This document shows positions 38,216 to 46,727 of a DNA stretch of 64,000 nt, piece after piece; position 1 is the stretch's first letter, and each line of letters starts with the position of its first letter. The stretch spans positions 496,001 through 560,000 of the forward strand of contig NZ_OX419519.1 of the NCBI RefSeq assembly GCF_948472415.1, given 5' to 3'. A program made the position numbers and the translations under genes. The notes beneath the pieces were generated by a model. That model searched no databases. It saw only the letters and a list, made by a program, of their open reading frames with translations, and was not told where the DNA came from. Source of the DNA: Kitasatospora fiedleri (GTDB lineage: Bacteria > Actinomycetota > Actinomycetes > Streptomycetales > Streptomycetaceae).

Positions 38216-39400
38216 ATGATGTCGTCCACTGGAATACCGACCCGGGAAGAAATCGTCGAACGGGTCTCCGCGCTGGTGCCGGCCCTCCGGGAGCAGGCGG
38301 CCTGGTCGGAGGAGAACCGCCGGCTGAGCGAGGAGACCGTCTCGGCGCTCACCGAGGCCGGCGTCTTCCGGCTCCGGACGCCGGTGCGCTACGGCGGCTA
38401 CGAGTGCGACACCAGCACGCTGGTGGAGGTCGCCATGGAGCTGGGCCGGGCCGACGGCGCCATCGCCTGGACCTCCTCGGTGTTCTGGATACCGACCTGG
38501 ATCGCCGGCCTGTTCCCGGACGCCGCCCAGGACGAGGTCTTCACCTCCGCGGCCCCCCGGGTCTGCGGCACCAACAGCCCCACCGGCACGGCCGTGCCGA
38601 CCGAGGGCGGCATCGTGCTCAACGGCTCCTGGAAGTTCGTCAGCGGGGCCTGGCACGCGGGCTGGCAGGAGATCGCCGCGATCCTGCTCCGTCCGGACGC
38701 CGAGCCCGAGCCCGTCATGGGGCTGGTCCCGATGGCGGACCTGAAGATCGTCGACGACTGGCACACCAGCGCGCTGCGCGGCACCGGCAGCGTCACCACG
38801 GTGGCGGAGGAGCTGTTCGTCCCGGAGCACCGGATCATCCCGATGGGGGCCGCGATGCGCCCGCAGGGGCTGTCCCGGGCCAACGCCGACTCCCCGGTCT
38901 GGCGGACCCCGGCCTCCCTGGTCGCGGCGGCCTCCGGCGTCGGCGTGGCGGTCGGTCTGGCCAAGGCGGCCCGGGAGGTGTTCTTCGAGCGGCTGCCCGG
39001 CCGGAAGATCACCTACACCGACTACACCGTGCAGGCCGAGGCCCCGATCACCCACCTGCGGGTCGCCGAGGCGGTCAACAGCATCGACCAGGCGGAGTTC
39101 CACGCCCGGCGCGGCGCGGCCACCGTGGACGCCAAGGCGGCCAGTGGCGAGGAGTGGAAGCTGGAGGAGCGGGCCCAGGTCCGCAACGACCAGGGCGAGG
39201 CGACCCGGCTCGCCAAGCACGCCGTCGACCTGCTGGTGAGCATCAGCGGCGGCAGCTCGATCCACCTCGACGTCCCGCTCCAGCGGATCGCCCGGGACAT
39301 CCAGGCCGTCGCCCTGCACGCCCTGATCAACCCGGACACCAACACCGAGCTCTACGGCCGGGCCCTGTGCGGCCTGGAGCCCAACACGCTGTACATCTGA
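38216..39400 (+). CDS. Acyl-CoA-dehydrogenase-fold flavin monooxygenase (HpaB/DszC-like)
   Basis: 394 residues. The acyl-CoA dehydrogenase fold is clear (RTPVRYGGYECDTSTLVEVAMELGRADGAIAW, FVSGAWHAGWQEIAA, the C-terminal GGSSIHLDVPLQRIARDIQ) but the layout is that of group D two-component monooxygenases (HpaB, DszC type) rather than a beta-oxidation enzyme; no catalytic Glu region typical of the latter is recognisable. It would need reduced flavin from a separate reductase, and the reductase at 9875 is the obvious local partner. ATG 38216 or 38219 after AGGAGGAA. Confidence 0.82.
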   Translation: MMSSTGIPTREEIVERVSALVPALREQAAWSEENRRLSEETVSALTEAGVFRLRTPVRYGGYECDTSTLVEVAMELGRADGAIAWTSSVFWIPTWIAGLFPDAAQDEVFTSAAPRVCGTNSPTGTAVPTEGGIVLNGSWKFVSGAWHAGWQEIAAILLRPDAEPEPVMGLVPMADLKIVDDWHTSALRGTGSVTTVAEELFVPEHRIIPMGAAMRPQGLSRANADSPVWRTPASLVAAASGVGVAVGLAKAAREVFFERLPGRKITYTDYTVQAEAPITHLRVAEAVNSIDQAEFHARRGAATVDAKAASGEEWKLEERAQVRNDQGEATRLAKHAVDLLVSISGGSSIHLDVPLQRIARDIQAVALHALINPDTNTELYGRALCGLEPNTLYI

Positions 39401-39425
39401 GGACGTCCGGGCGGCCGGATCACGG

Positions 39426-39470
39426 ACGGCGGGCCCGTCGCTCCCCCACCGGGGGCGGCGGACCCGCCGT
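39426..39470. terminator. Hairpin between the flavoprotein and SDR genes
   Basis: ACGGCGGG (39426-39433) pairs with CCCGCCGT (39463-39470), with inner CCCCC/GGGGG pairing. The adjacent bases 39469-39505 carry two copies of an 18-bp GTGCGCGGTCCGGCCGCC unit. Confidence 0.55.
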
Positions 39471-39505
39471 GCGCGGTCCGGCCGCCGTGCGCGGTCCGGC
39501 CGCCG

Positions 39506-40306
39506 TCAGCGGCCGACCATGCCGCCGGTCAGGTCGACCGTGGTGCCCGTGGAGACGGGGGCCAGGTCCGAGGCCAGGAACGCCGCCATGTTCCCGACGT
39601 CCGCCAGCGCGGGCCAGCGGCCCAGCAGGTTGCGGGCGGCGGAGCGCTCCTGCCAGCCCGCCTGCCGGGCGGGCAGTTCGGGCAGGCCGGTCGCCATCGT
39701 GCTCTCCATGCTGCGGGCCGCCTCCGGTGATCCGGCGGAGTGCAGGCAGAGCACCCGTACGCCCTGCGGCCCGAGTTCGGCCGCGAGGGTGCGGGCGAAG
39801 CCCTCGACCGCCGCCCAGGCCGGGCCGAACCCGGCGGTGTAGGGGTAGGGGACGCGCGCGGGCGCGGCGGTCATCATCATGATCGCGCCCCGCCCGCGCG
39901 GCACCATCCGGGCCGCCGCCGCGTTGGCGGTGACGAACTGGGCCTTGGTGAAGTCGATGATCGGCAGCGCGAAGTCCTCGAAGGACAGCTCGCCGAGGGC
40001 CGCGCCCTGGGCGCCGCCGGGCCGCCGGGTGGAGGTCGCGCAGAACGAGACGTCGAGGCCACCGGTCCGCTCGACCACGGAGTCCAGGAAGCCCTCGACC
40101 GCGTCCCGGTCGAGCGCGTCGACCTGCGCGGTGACCAGTGAGCCGCCCTCGGACTCCACGTCGTGGGCCAGTTGCTTGAGCCCGGCCTCGCCCCGGCCCG
40201 CGACGAACACCCGGGCCCCTTCGCGGGCGAAGGCCCGGGCCACCGCGCCGCCGACCGCCCCGGCGCCGTAGACGACCGCCGTCCGGTCCGTCAGCAGACT
40301 CTCCAT
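39506..40306 (-). CDS. Atypical SDR lacking the catalytic Tyr and Lys
   Basis: 266 residues. The cofactor loop AVVYGAGAVGGAVARAFA and the dimer helix block GPAWAAVEGFARTLAAELGP show the SDR fold. Where classical enzymes have Tyr-x-x-x-Lys, this protein reads F-G-P-A-W, and the catalytic Ser position is MTAAP. It should therefore not be a normal dehydrogenase; it may bind a nucleotide without redox work, or use another mechanism. The C-terminal TVDLTGGMVGR is normal. It is monocistronic and faces the flavoprotein. Confidence 0.85.
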   Translation of the reverse strand: MESLLTDRTAVVYGAGAVGGAVARAFAREGARVFVAGRGEAGLKQLAHDVESEGGSLVTAQVDALDRDAVEGFLDSVVERTGGLDVSFCATSTRRPGGAQGAALGELSFEDFALPIIDFTKAQFVTANAAAARMVPRGRGAIMMMTAAPARVPYPYTAGFGPAWAAVEGFARTLAAELGPQGVRVLCLHSAGSPEAARSMESTMATGLPELPARQAGWQERSAARNLLGRWPALADVGNMAAFLASDLAPVSTGTTVDLTGGMVGR

Positions 40307-40590
40307 CAGGTCTCCCCTTCCCCTGCGGCGGGACCGGACAGCACCGACCCGCGAAACTCCGGCACCGCCCGGCGGACGGGCGCACCCGGCCCACGGTAGG
40401 CACCCCCCGGACGGCCCGCGCGCCGAGCGGCCCCGCCCCCCCGGACATCACCGCAGGTCGGAAGGGTTCCCTTCCCCCCGCCCGGAGGGGTGGGCACCGG
40501 CCCGCCGGGCTGACGCACGCGCGTTCGCCCCGGTCGGCGTCCGCAGGCCGGGCGACGGATCGCGGAAGTTCGGGCGAAACCCCTTGCGCA

Positions 40591-40612
40591 ATGGTCAAGA
40601 AACGTTGACCAT
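40591..40612. promoter_or_regulatory. ArsR-type operator dyad
   Basis: ATGGTCAA (40591-40598) and its exact complement TTGACCAT (40605-40612) are 6 nt apart, just before the ArsR start. This is the usual size and position of an autoregulatory site. Confidence 0.6.
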
Positions 40613-40619
40613 TACTTCC

Positions 40620-41168
40620 GTGCCCACCGACGAAGATCTTCCCGAGACGTTCCACGTCACGACGGACGAGCAACTGCGCGCCGTCTCCAACCTCACCCGC
40701 CACCGGATCATGGCCGTGCTCCGCTTCGAACCCGCCACCATCACCCAGGTCGCCGAGCGGGTCGGCCTCGCCAAGGGGAGCTCCAGCTACCACGTGCGGC
40801 TGCTCGAACGGGCCGGCCTGGTGAAGGTGGTGCGGACCAGGAAGGTCCGGGGGGTCACCGAGCGGTACTACGCCATGGCCGCCCGGTCGATCGTGCTGCC
40901 CGACCCGGGCGAGGGCGGGCCGGACGTGCTGATGCGCCACGCGGTGGCCGACCTGGAGTCCGCGCCCGCGAACAGCGAGCGGTACGTGCGGATGGCGCAC
41001 CTGCGGCTCACCGAGCGGCAGTTCGCCGAACTCGGCGCCCGGCTGGAGGCGTTGGCGGACGAGTACCGCGCCCTCTCCGACCCCGCGCTGCCGGACGCCT
41101 CGCTGGTCCTCGCCCTGTTCCACCCGGCGCCGCGCGCCCGGGCCGAGGCCGAGGAGGGCTCCGCATGA
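40620..41168 (+). CDS. ArsR-family winged-helix regulator
   Basis: 182 residues from GTG 40620. LRAVSNLTRHRIMAVL, ATITQVAERVGLAKGSSSYHVRLLERAGLVKVV and GVTERYYAMAARS are the ArsR/HTH_20 winged helix. No metal-binding Cys pair is seen, so it probably responds to a drug or other ligand. TTG 40584 and TTG 40605 are upstream start candidates, but they overlap the operator dyad, so GTG 40620 is preferred. The stop overlaps the start of the MFS gene by 4 nt, so it controls that transporter. Confidence 0.88.
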   Translation: MPTDEDLPETFHVTTDEQLRAVSNLTRHRIMAVLRFEPATITQVAERVGLAKGSSSYHVRLLERAGLVKVVRTRKVRGVTERYYAMAARSIVLPDPGEGGPDVLMRHAVADLESAPANSERYVRMAHLRLTERQFAELGARLEALADEYRALSDPALPDASLVLALFHPAPRARAEAEEGSA

Positions 41169-42490
41169 CCACCGGCGCAAGGAGGTTGCCGTCCGGCTTC
41201 GGCCGGCTGTGGACCGCCCAGACCGTCTCCTCGCTCGGCGACGGGGTGATGCACGCCGCACTGCCGCTGCTCGCCCTGACCCTGACCAGGAACCCGCTGG
41301 CGCTCGCCGTCGTCACGGCCGCCGGGACGCTGCCCTGGCTGCTGCTCGGCGTGCTCGGCGGCGCGCTGGTGGACCGCTGGGACCGCCGGCGCACCATGTG
41401 GATCGCGGACGCCGCCCGCGCGGCGCTGCTCGCGGCGGCCGCGGCGGCGGCCGCGCTCGGCCTGCTGAGCGTTCCGCTGCTCGCCGCCGTCGCCTTCCTG
41501 CTCGGCGTCGGGGGGCTGTTCTTCGACACCGCCGCCACCGCCTACCTGCCGGAGCTGCTCCGGCGCGACCCCGCACTCCTGGAGCGGGCCAACTCCCGGC
41601 TGCGCGGCGCCCAGACCGCCATGTCCGGCTTCGCCGGGCCGCCCGCGGGCAGCGCGCTGCTCGCCCTGGGACGGGCGGTGCCGCTGCTGGCCGACGCGGT
41701 GTCGTTCCTGCTCTCCGCGCTGCTCGTGCGCACCCTGCCCGCCGGGCCCCGGCCGGCGCCGGCGGCCCGCGAGTCGCTGCTCCGGCAGGCCCGGGCCGGT
41801 GCCTCGTACGTCTTCCGGGACCGGGTGCTGCTCGGGCTCGCGCTCCGCCCGGCGGTCGGGAACGTCGCCTTCCTCGCGGTGGAGACCGTCCTGGCCCTCT
41901 TCGCGCACGACCGCCTCGGCGTCGGCACCTCCGGCTTCGGCCTGCTGCTCACCGCGGAGGCCACCGGCGGTCTGCTCGGCGCGGCCGTCGCCTCCGTCCT
42001 GGGGCGGCGGCTCGGCACCGGCACCGCGCTGACCTGCACCGCCGGGCTGGAAGGTCTCGCCGTCCTGGGCCTGGCCGCCGCGCCGAACCCGTACGCGGCC
42101 GGGCTGGCCCTCGCCCTCTGCGGCGCCGGGATGGGCGCCACGATGGTGCTCGCGCCCTCCCTCCGCCAGGCGATCGTGCCGCCCCACCTGATGGGCCGGG
42201 TTGCCTCCACCTCCCGGATGCTGGCCATGTGCGCCGCGCCGCTGGGCGCCTTCCTCGGCGGCTGGCTGGCCACCTCCCACGACGTCCGCACCCCGCTGTA
42301 CGCCGCCGCGTTCCTGCTGCTCACCATGACGGCCGTCACCGCCTCGATGACCAGTAACCGCCGGGTCGAAGCGGCCCTGCGCGCCGCCGCCGCGGCCGCC
42401 GGGGGCCACGGGCCGGAGCAGCCCGAACCCGCCCCGGCCGAGGGCGGGTTCGCGCCGGAGCCGACGCTCACCGCGGGTGGCGGCCGCTGA
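41165..42490 (+). CDS. MFS transporter (EntS/MFS_3-like)
   Basis: 441 residues, about 12 membrane segments. The N-terminal FGRLWTAQTVSSLGDGVMH and LVDRWDRRRTMWIADAARA match the MFS_3 and enterobactin-exporter EntS-like group of actinomycete efflux pumps. A flexible charged tail with Pro/Glu residues ends the protein. ATG 41165 overlaps the ArsR stop (ATGA). Substrate unknown; such ArsR-MFS pairs are common. Confidence 0.9.
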   Translation: MTTGARRLPSGFGRLWTAQTVSSLGDGVMHAALPLLALTLTRNPLALAVVTAAGTLPWLLLGVLGGALVDRWDRRRTMWIADAARAALLAAAAAAAALGLLSVPLLAAVAFLLGVGGLFFDTAATAYLPELLRRDPALLERANSRLRGAQTAMSGFAGPPAGSALLALGRAVPLLADAVSFLLSALLVRTLPAGPRPAPAARESLLRQARAGASYVFRDRVLLGLALRPAVGNVAFLAVETVLALFAHDRLGVGTSGFGLLLTAEATGGLLGAAVASVLGRRLGTGTALTCTAGLEGLAVLGLAAAPNPYAAGLALALCGAGMGATMVLAPSLRQAIVPPHLMGRVASTSRMLAMCAAPLGAFLGGWLATSHDVRTPLYAAAFLLLTMTAVTASMTSNRRVEAALRAAAAAAGGHGPEQPEPAPAEGGFAPEPTLTAGGGR

Positions 42491-42517
42491 GCCGCCGGGA
42501 CCGCCGGGCTGCCGGAG

Positions 42518-43305
42518 TCAGTGGGCGATCGGGACCAGGGCGCGGTCCTCCGGGGGTCGGGGGCGGCGGGTCCGGCAGTCGGTGGTGGGGGCGGGGGCGC
42601 GGATGAAGGTGAAGGCGAGCAGGAACATCAGGGTGGCCGCGATGGAGTCCAGCCAGTAGTGGTTGGCCGTTCCGACGATCACGGTGAGGGTGACCAGGGG
42701 GTGCAGCAGCCAGAGCCAGCGCCAGCGCGAGCGAGTGGCCGCGATCAGGCCGACGGCCACCATCAGGGCCCAGCCGAAGTGCAGGGAGGGCATCGCGGCG
42801 AACTGGTTGGAGAGGTGGTCGGCGGTGGGCGGGCCGTAGACCGCGGGCCCGTAGAGCCGGCCGGTGTCCTCCAGGCCGGTGGAGGCGAGCATCCGGGGCG
42901 GGGCCAGCGGGAAGGCGAAGGGCAGGATCAGGGCGGCCGAGGTGACGGCGGCCAGCACCCGGCGGGCCCAGACGTAGTGGGCGGGGCGGCGGAGGTAGAG
43001 CCAGACCAGGAACAGCGCGGTCGCGGGGAAGTGGACGGTCGCGTAGTAGACGTTCGCCAGGTGCACCACCGTCTCGTTGCGCAGCAGCAGGTCCTGCACG
43101 GCGCCCTCGCCGGGAGGTGGACGGTGCGCTCCAGGCCCCAGACCCGGTCGGCGTTGTGGAAGGCGGCGGCGGTGTGGCCGATGGCCAGTCGGCGGCCGAG
43201 TTTGTAGACCGTGAAGAGCCCGAGGACGAGCAGGAGTTCCCGTACCACCGGGGGCCGGGGTATGTCTCCGGCCGGGGCTCCGGCGGAGTCTGTCGCGGTG
43301 CGCAA
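42518..43305 (-). CDS. PAP2-family membrane phosphatase/transferase, one frameshift
   Basis: 262 residues after restoring one base near 43110. Six or so membrane segments; AAMPSLHFGWAL and ANHYWLDSIAA supply the catalytic His and Asp of the PAP2/inositol phosphorylceramide synthase-like group. The start is TTG 43305, after AAGGGGGAG. It ends 27 bp from the convergent MFS gene. It is divergent from a TetR gene with two palindromic sites between them, so repression by TetR is likely. Lipid-phosphate turnover is the family role. Confidence 0.85.
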
Positions 43306-43370
43306 CCGCTCCCCCTTACTGGCGGGCGGCCCGGTTCCCGGGTCCCGCGTGCGAGTGCCGATACGCTGAC

Positions 43371-43396
43371 GTATCGATACAGTCGCGTATCGATAC
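43371..43396. promoter_or_regulatory. Two copies of a 10-bp palindrome
   Basis: GTATCGATAC occurs at 43371-43380 and again at 43387-43396, 16 bp apart. A degenerate half (CCGATACG) precedes them at about 43359-43366 and TGTACA follows. They lie between the divergent PAP2 and TetR genes and are a good TetR operator. Confidence 0.65.
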
Positions 43397-43405
43397 GTTG
43401 GTGGA

Positions 43406-44137
43406 GTGTACATACGGCCGTCGCCGCCCCGACACCCCGGGGACGGCGGGACGACACCGCGCCCCGGACGGGGCGGGCAGGAGGTGCGGGAGGTGGAGGG
43501 CGTGCGGGAGGTGGAGGGCGTGCGGGACGAGGAGGGCGTGCGGGACGGGGAGCCGGGCTGCGGCTCGACCCGGTCGAAGATCACGTCCGAGCGGGAGCGG
43601 GAGTTCTTCGAGGCGGTGCTCGACGAGATCCGCACCGGCGGCTACGAGGCCGTCACCATGGAGGGCGTGGCCGCCCGCACCCGGTGCGGCAAGTCGACGC
43701 TCTACCGGCGCTGGCGGACCAAGGCGCGGTTCGTCGCGGCGGCCCTGCGCGCCCGGCGGGAACCGCGGTGCGCGGGCATCGACACCGGTTCGCTGGCCGG
43801 CGACCTGCGCCGGGTGGCCGCGGCCACCGGGACGTGGTCCGAGCGGGACACCGCCCTGCTCCAGGCGCTCGGCTACGCGGTGATGACCGACAGCGACCTG
43901 CGGGACGCGGTGCGGGAGACGGTGATCGCCCCCGAGGTCGCGGCGCTGGAGGAGATCCTGCGGCGCGGCGTGGCCCGCGGCGAGGTGCCGGCCGACCACC
44001 CGGCCCTCGCGTTCGTACCGGACATGATCTTCGGCGCGACCCGGATCAGGCCGCTCCTCTCCGGCCGCCCCGCCGACGCGGACTACCTGCGGCGGTACGT
44101 GGAGTCCGCCGTCCTGCCCGCGCTCGGCCTGTCCTGA
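43406..44137 (+). CDS. TetR family regulator
   Basis: Up to 243 residues. The TetR helix-turn-helix is GGYEAVTMEGVAARTRCGKSTLYRRWRTKARF, with a C-terminal TetR_C-like domain. The first 50 codons are low-complexity: four tandem copies of an 18-bp unit at 43484-43555 encode VREVEG-type repeats. The true start may be within this region, for example GTG 43484. It is divergent from the PAP2 gene and ends at the hairpin at 44176-44223. Confidence 0.85.
   Translation: MYIRPSPPRHPGDGGTTPRPGRGGQEVREVEGVREVEGVRDEEGVRDGEPGCGSTRSKITSEREREFFEAVLDEIRTGGYEAVTMEGVAARTRCGKSTLYRRWRTKARFVAAALRARREPRCAGIDTGSLAGDLRRVAAATGTWSERDTALLQALGYAVMTDSDLRDAVRETVIAPEVAALEEILRRGVARGEVPADHPALAFVPDMIFGATRIRPLLSGRPADADYLRRYVESAVLPALGLS
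43484..43555 (+). repeat. Four tandem 18-bp units
   Basis: Unit GTGCGGGAGGTGGAGGGC: copies 1 and 2 (43484-43519) are exact; copies 3 and 4 (43520-43555) differ at a few bases. In-frame repeat within the TetR N-terminus. Confidence 0.8.
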
Positions 44138-44175
44138 CCCGGAGCCGCACGGGGCGGGCGCGGGGCGGACACGGA

Positions 44176-44223
44176 GCACCCCGGCCCGTCCCGGCGCGTG
44201 GTCGCCGGGACGGACCGGGGTGC
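44176..44223. terminator. Bidirectional hairpin
   Basis: 21-bp stem with a single C-A mismatch: 44176-44196 (begins GCACCCCGG) and 44203-44223, 6-nt loop, between the convergent TetR and fasciclin genes. Confidence 0.8.
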
Positions 44224-44237
44224 GGTCCGGTGGTGGG

Positions 44238-44900
44238 TCAGGAGGTCGGCATCAGGACGGTGTCGACGATGTAGACGGTGGCGTTGGCGGTCTGGACGTT
44301 GCCGCACAGGACCTTGGAGTTGCCGTTGACGGTGAAGTCCGGCTGGGCGCCGGCGGCGGTGAGGTCGCCGCCCTCCAGGGACTTGTGGGTGCCGGTCAGC
44401 GCGTTCGGGGCCAGCCGCTCGGGGGCGACGTGGTAGGTGAGCACCTTGGTGAGCTTGGCCTTGTCGGCGAGCAGCGCGTCCAGGTCGGCCTTCGGGATCT
44501 TGGCGAAGGCGTCGTTGGTGGGCGCGAAGACGGTGATGTTCTGCGCGGAGTTGAGGGTGTCGACCAGCCCGGCCTGCTTGACCGCCGTCACCAGCGTGGA
44601 CAGCAGCGGGTTGTTGGAGGCCGCGGTGGCCACCGGGTCCATGGCCATGCCGGAGAACGACCCGGCACCGTCCTTCGGCACGGCGGCACAGGCCGCGCCG
44701 AACGGCTGGCCGGCCATCGCGGCGGCCGAGGCGGTGCTGCTGTCGGAACCGGACATCGGGGCGGACGAGGAACTCCCGGCGGTGGCCGAGGCGGACGTGG
44801 AACTCGTCTCGCCGCTGCTGCTGCACGCCCCCAGGGTGAGGGTGAGGGCACCGGTGGCGAGCAGGGCGGTCAGGGTACGGCGACGGGTGGTGAAGGACAT
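44238..44900 (-). CDS. Secreted fasciclin-domain lipoprotein
   Basis: 220 residues. A signal peptide ends in the lipobox LTLGACSSS, with Cys as the lipidated residue. A Ser/Thr/Ala linker of about 45 residues leads to a fasciclin (FAS1) domain: TVFAPTNDAFAKIPKADLDALL and VLTYHVAPERL. Such proteins are exported and thought to mediate cell-surface adhesion. In Streptomyces it commonly neighbours a molybdopterin-dependent protein, as here (74 bp upstream gene). Confidence 0.93.
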   Translation of the reverse strand: MSFTTRRRTLTALLATGALTLTLGACSSSGETSSTSASATAGSSSSAPMSGSDSSTASAAAMAGQPFGAACAAVPKDGAGSFSGMAMDPVATAASNNPLLSTLVTAVKQAGLVDTLNSAQNITVFAPTNDAFAKIPKADLDALLADKAKLTKVLTYHVAPERLAPNALTGTHKSLEGGDLTAAGAQPDFTVNGNSKVLCGNVQTANATVYIVDTVLMPTS

Positions 44901-44974
44901 GGCGGAACGCTCCTCGATACAGGTGAAGTGGTAGTGATGGAAAGGTTAATGACGGTTCGTCAGGTACGTGATGG

Positions 44975-46639
44975 TCAGGTGACGGTGACGACGGTGCTGT
45001 GCCAGCCCGTCGCCCCGGCGGGGAACGGCGCGGCGCGCTGCTCGGGCTGCACGGCGCCGGCGGCGTCGGTGGCGCGCACCTCGATCCGGTGGGTGCCGGG
45101 CGGCGCGCCGCGCCAGCGGTACGACCACTGCCGCCACAGGTCGGGCCCGGCGTCGGCGGCCAGGTCGGTCTGCTGCCACGGGCCGCCGTCGACGCGGACC
45201 TCCACGGCCGCGACGCCCCGATGGGTGGCCCAGGCGGTGCCCGCGACGTCCACGTCCCCGGCGGGGACCTTCGCGAACGGGGCCGGGACCTCGATCCGGG
45301 AGGCGGTGCGGACGGTGCCGGTGCGGTCCCAGCCGCGCCGCACCCAGTACGGGTCGAACGCGGCGAAGGTGGTGACCTCCAGCTCGACCAGCCACTTGGT
45401 GGCGGAGGCGTAGCCGTAGAAGCCGGGCACCACGCTGCGGCAGGGGAAGCCGTGCGCGACCGGCAGCGCCTCGCCGTTCATGGCGACGGCGAGCAGCGCG
45501 CGCCGCCCGTCCAGGACGGACTCCAGCGGGGTGCCGATGGTCATGCCGTCCTGCGAGCGCCCCACCAGCTGGTCGGCCCCGGCGCGGACCCCGGCCCGGC
45601 GCAGCAGCGCGGGCAGGGCGGCGCCGAGCCAGCGGGTGGTGCCCACGTAGGGGCCGCCGACCTCGTTGGAGACGCAGGACAGCGTGTGGTCGAGCTCTTC
45701 GAGCGGTTCGCGCAGCAGTTGGTCGAAGGTGATCAGCTGCGGGTGGTCGACCAGGCCGTGGATGCGCAGCGCCCAGTCGCGCGGGTCGATCCGGGGCAGG
45801 GTGAGCGCGGTGTCGACCCGGTAGAAGTCCGCGTTCGGGGTGGTGAACGGGGACAGGCCCGGGACCTCGGGGTGCAGGGCGGCGGGCGGGGGCGGCAGCC
45901 GACGGGCGGGCACCGGGAGGCGGACGGCGTCGCGGGCGGCGGTGACGTCGAACCGGCGGTCCGTCAGGACCCGTCCGCCGACCCCGGCCAGGGCGCCCGC
46001 CGCGAAGGTCGCGGCGGTGGCGGTCAGGACGGTGCGGCGACCGGTCAGCGCGGTCGCGGACACCTGGTCCTGGCCCGGGCTCGTGGTCGCCCGCTCCACC
46101 GGCTCCCGTTCCGCCGTCTCCCGTTCCGCCGCCGCCGGGGGCGGTGCGGGGGTGGTGCGCCGCCGGAGCCGGGCCAGGATCAGCACGGTGGCCGCGCCGA
46201 CCAGACCGGCGGCCAGCGACGGGTCGCAGTCCGCCGCCGCCGCGCCGGGACGGGAGAGCGCGGCCCAGGCGCCGAGCCCGCCGAACGCCCCGAACACCGC
46301 GGCCCCGGCGAGCGGGCGGCGCACCGCCAGCAGGCCGGCCAGCGCGGCGAGCAGGGCCATCGTCAGGTAGATGCCGCCCAGCAGCACCGGCTTGTCGTGG
46401 GTGCCGAAGGTGCGGACCGCGTACTCCTTCAGCGGAGTGGGCGTCAGGTCGATCGCCGCCGACCCGACCGCGATCACCGGCGCGCTCCGCGCCCCCACCG
46501 CGTACGCGGCCGACTCGCCCGCACCCAGCGCCGCCACCGCAGCGGCCAGGCCGATCGCCGCCGCGCCGAGGGTGCGGGCGACGCGGCGGCGGCGCGGGTG
46601 GCCGGACGGTGCGGCGGCGGGGGTCGGGTGGTTGGTCAC
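44975..46639 (-). CDS. Molybdopterin-dependent oxidoreductase, sulfite-oxidase fold, membrane-anchored
   Basis: 554 residues. The N-terminal 230 residues contain several hydrophobic segments. The catalytic domain has LSCVSNEVGGPYVGTTRW, where the Cys is the molybdenum ligand, VAHGFPCRSVVPGFYGYASATKWL, and the dimerisation domain with TAWATHRGVAAVEVRVDGG. It is a YedY/sulfite-oxidase-like enzyme fused to a membrane anchor, likely facing the outside. The fasciclin gene follows on the same strand. The acceptor is unknown. Confidence 0.92.
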   Translation of the reverse strand: MTNHPTPAAAPSGHPRRRRVARTLGAAAIGLAAAVAALGAGESAAYAVGARSAPVIAVGSAAIDLTPTPLKEYAVRTFGTHDKPVLLGGIYLTMALLAALAGLLAVRRPLAGAAVFGAFGGLGAWAALSRPGAAAADCDPSLAAGLVGAATVLILARLRRRTTPAPPPAAAERETAEREPVERATTSPGQDQVSATALTGRRTVLTATAATFAAGALAGVGGRVLTDRRFDVTAARDAVRLPVPARRLPPPPAALHPEVPGLSPFTTPNADFYRVDTALTLPRIDPRDWALRIHGLVDHPQLITFDQLLREPLEELDHTLSCVSNEVGGPYVGTTRWLGAALPALLRRAGVRAGADQLVGRSQDGMTIGTPLESVLDGRRALLAVAMNGEALPVAHGFPCRSVVPGFYGYASATKWLVELEVTTFAAFDPYWVRRGWDRTGTVRTASRIEVPAPFAKVPAGDVDVAGTAWATHRGVAAVEVRVDGGPWQQTDLAADAGPDLWRQWSYRWRGAPPGTHRIEVRATDAAGAVQPEQRAAPFPAGATGWHSTVVTVT

Positions 46640-46727
46640 ATCCCCCGTTCGGGGCCCCGGTGGCCCCGGATTGGTCGGACTGGCCCACTCGCCCGATCGG
46701 GTGAACCGGGCGCGCTGCCGGAACGGT

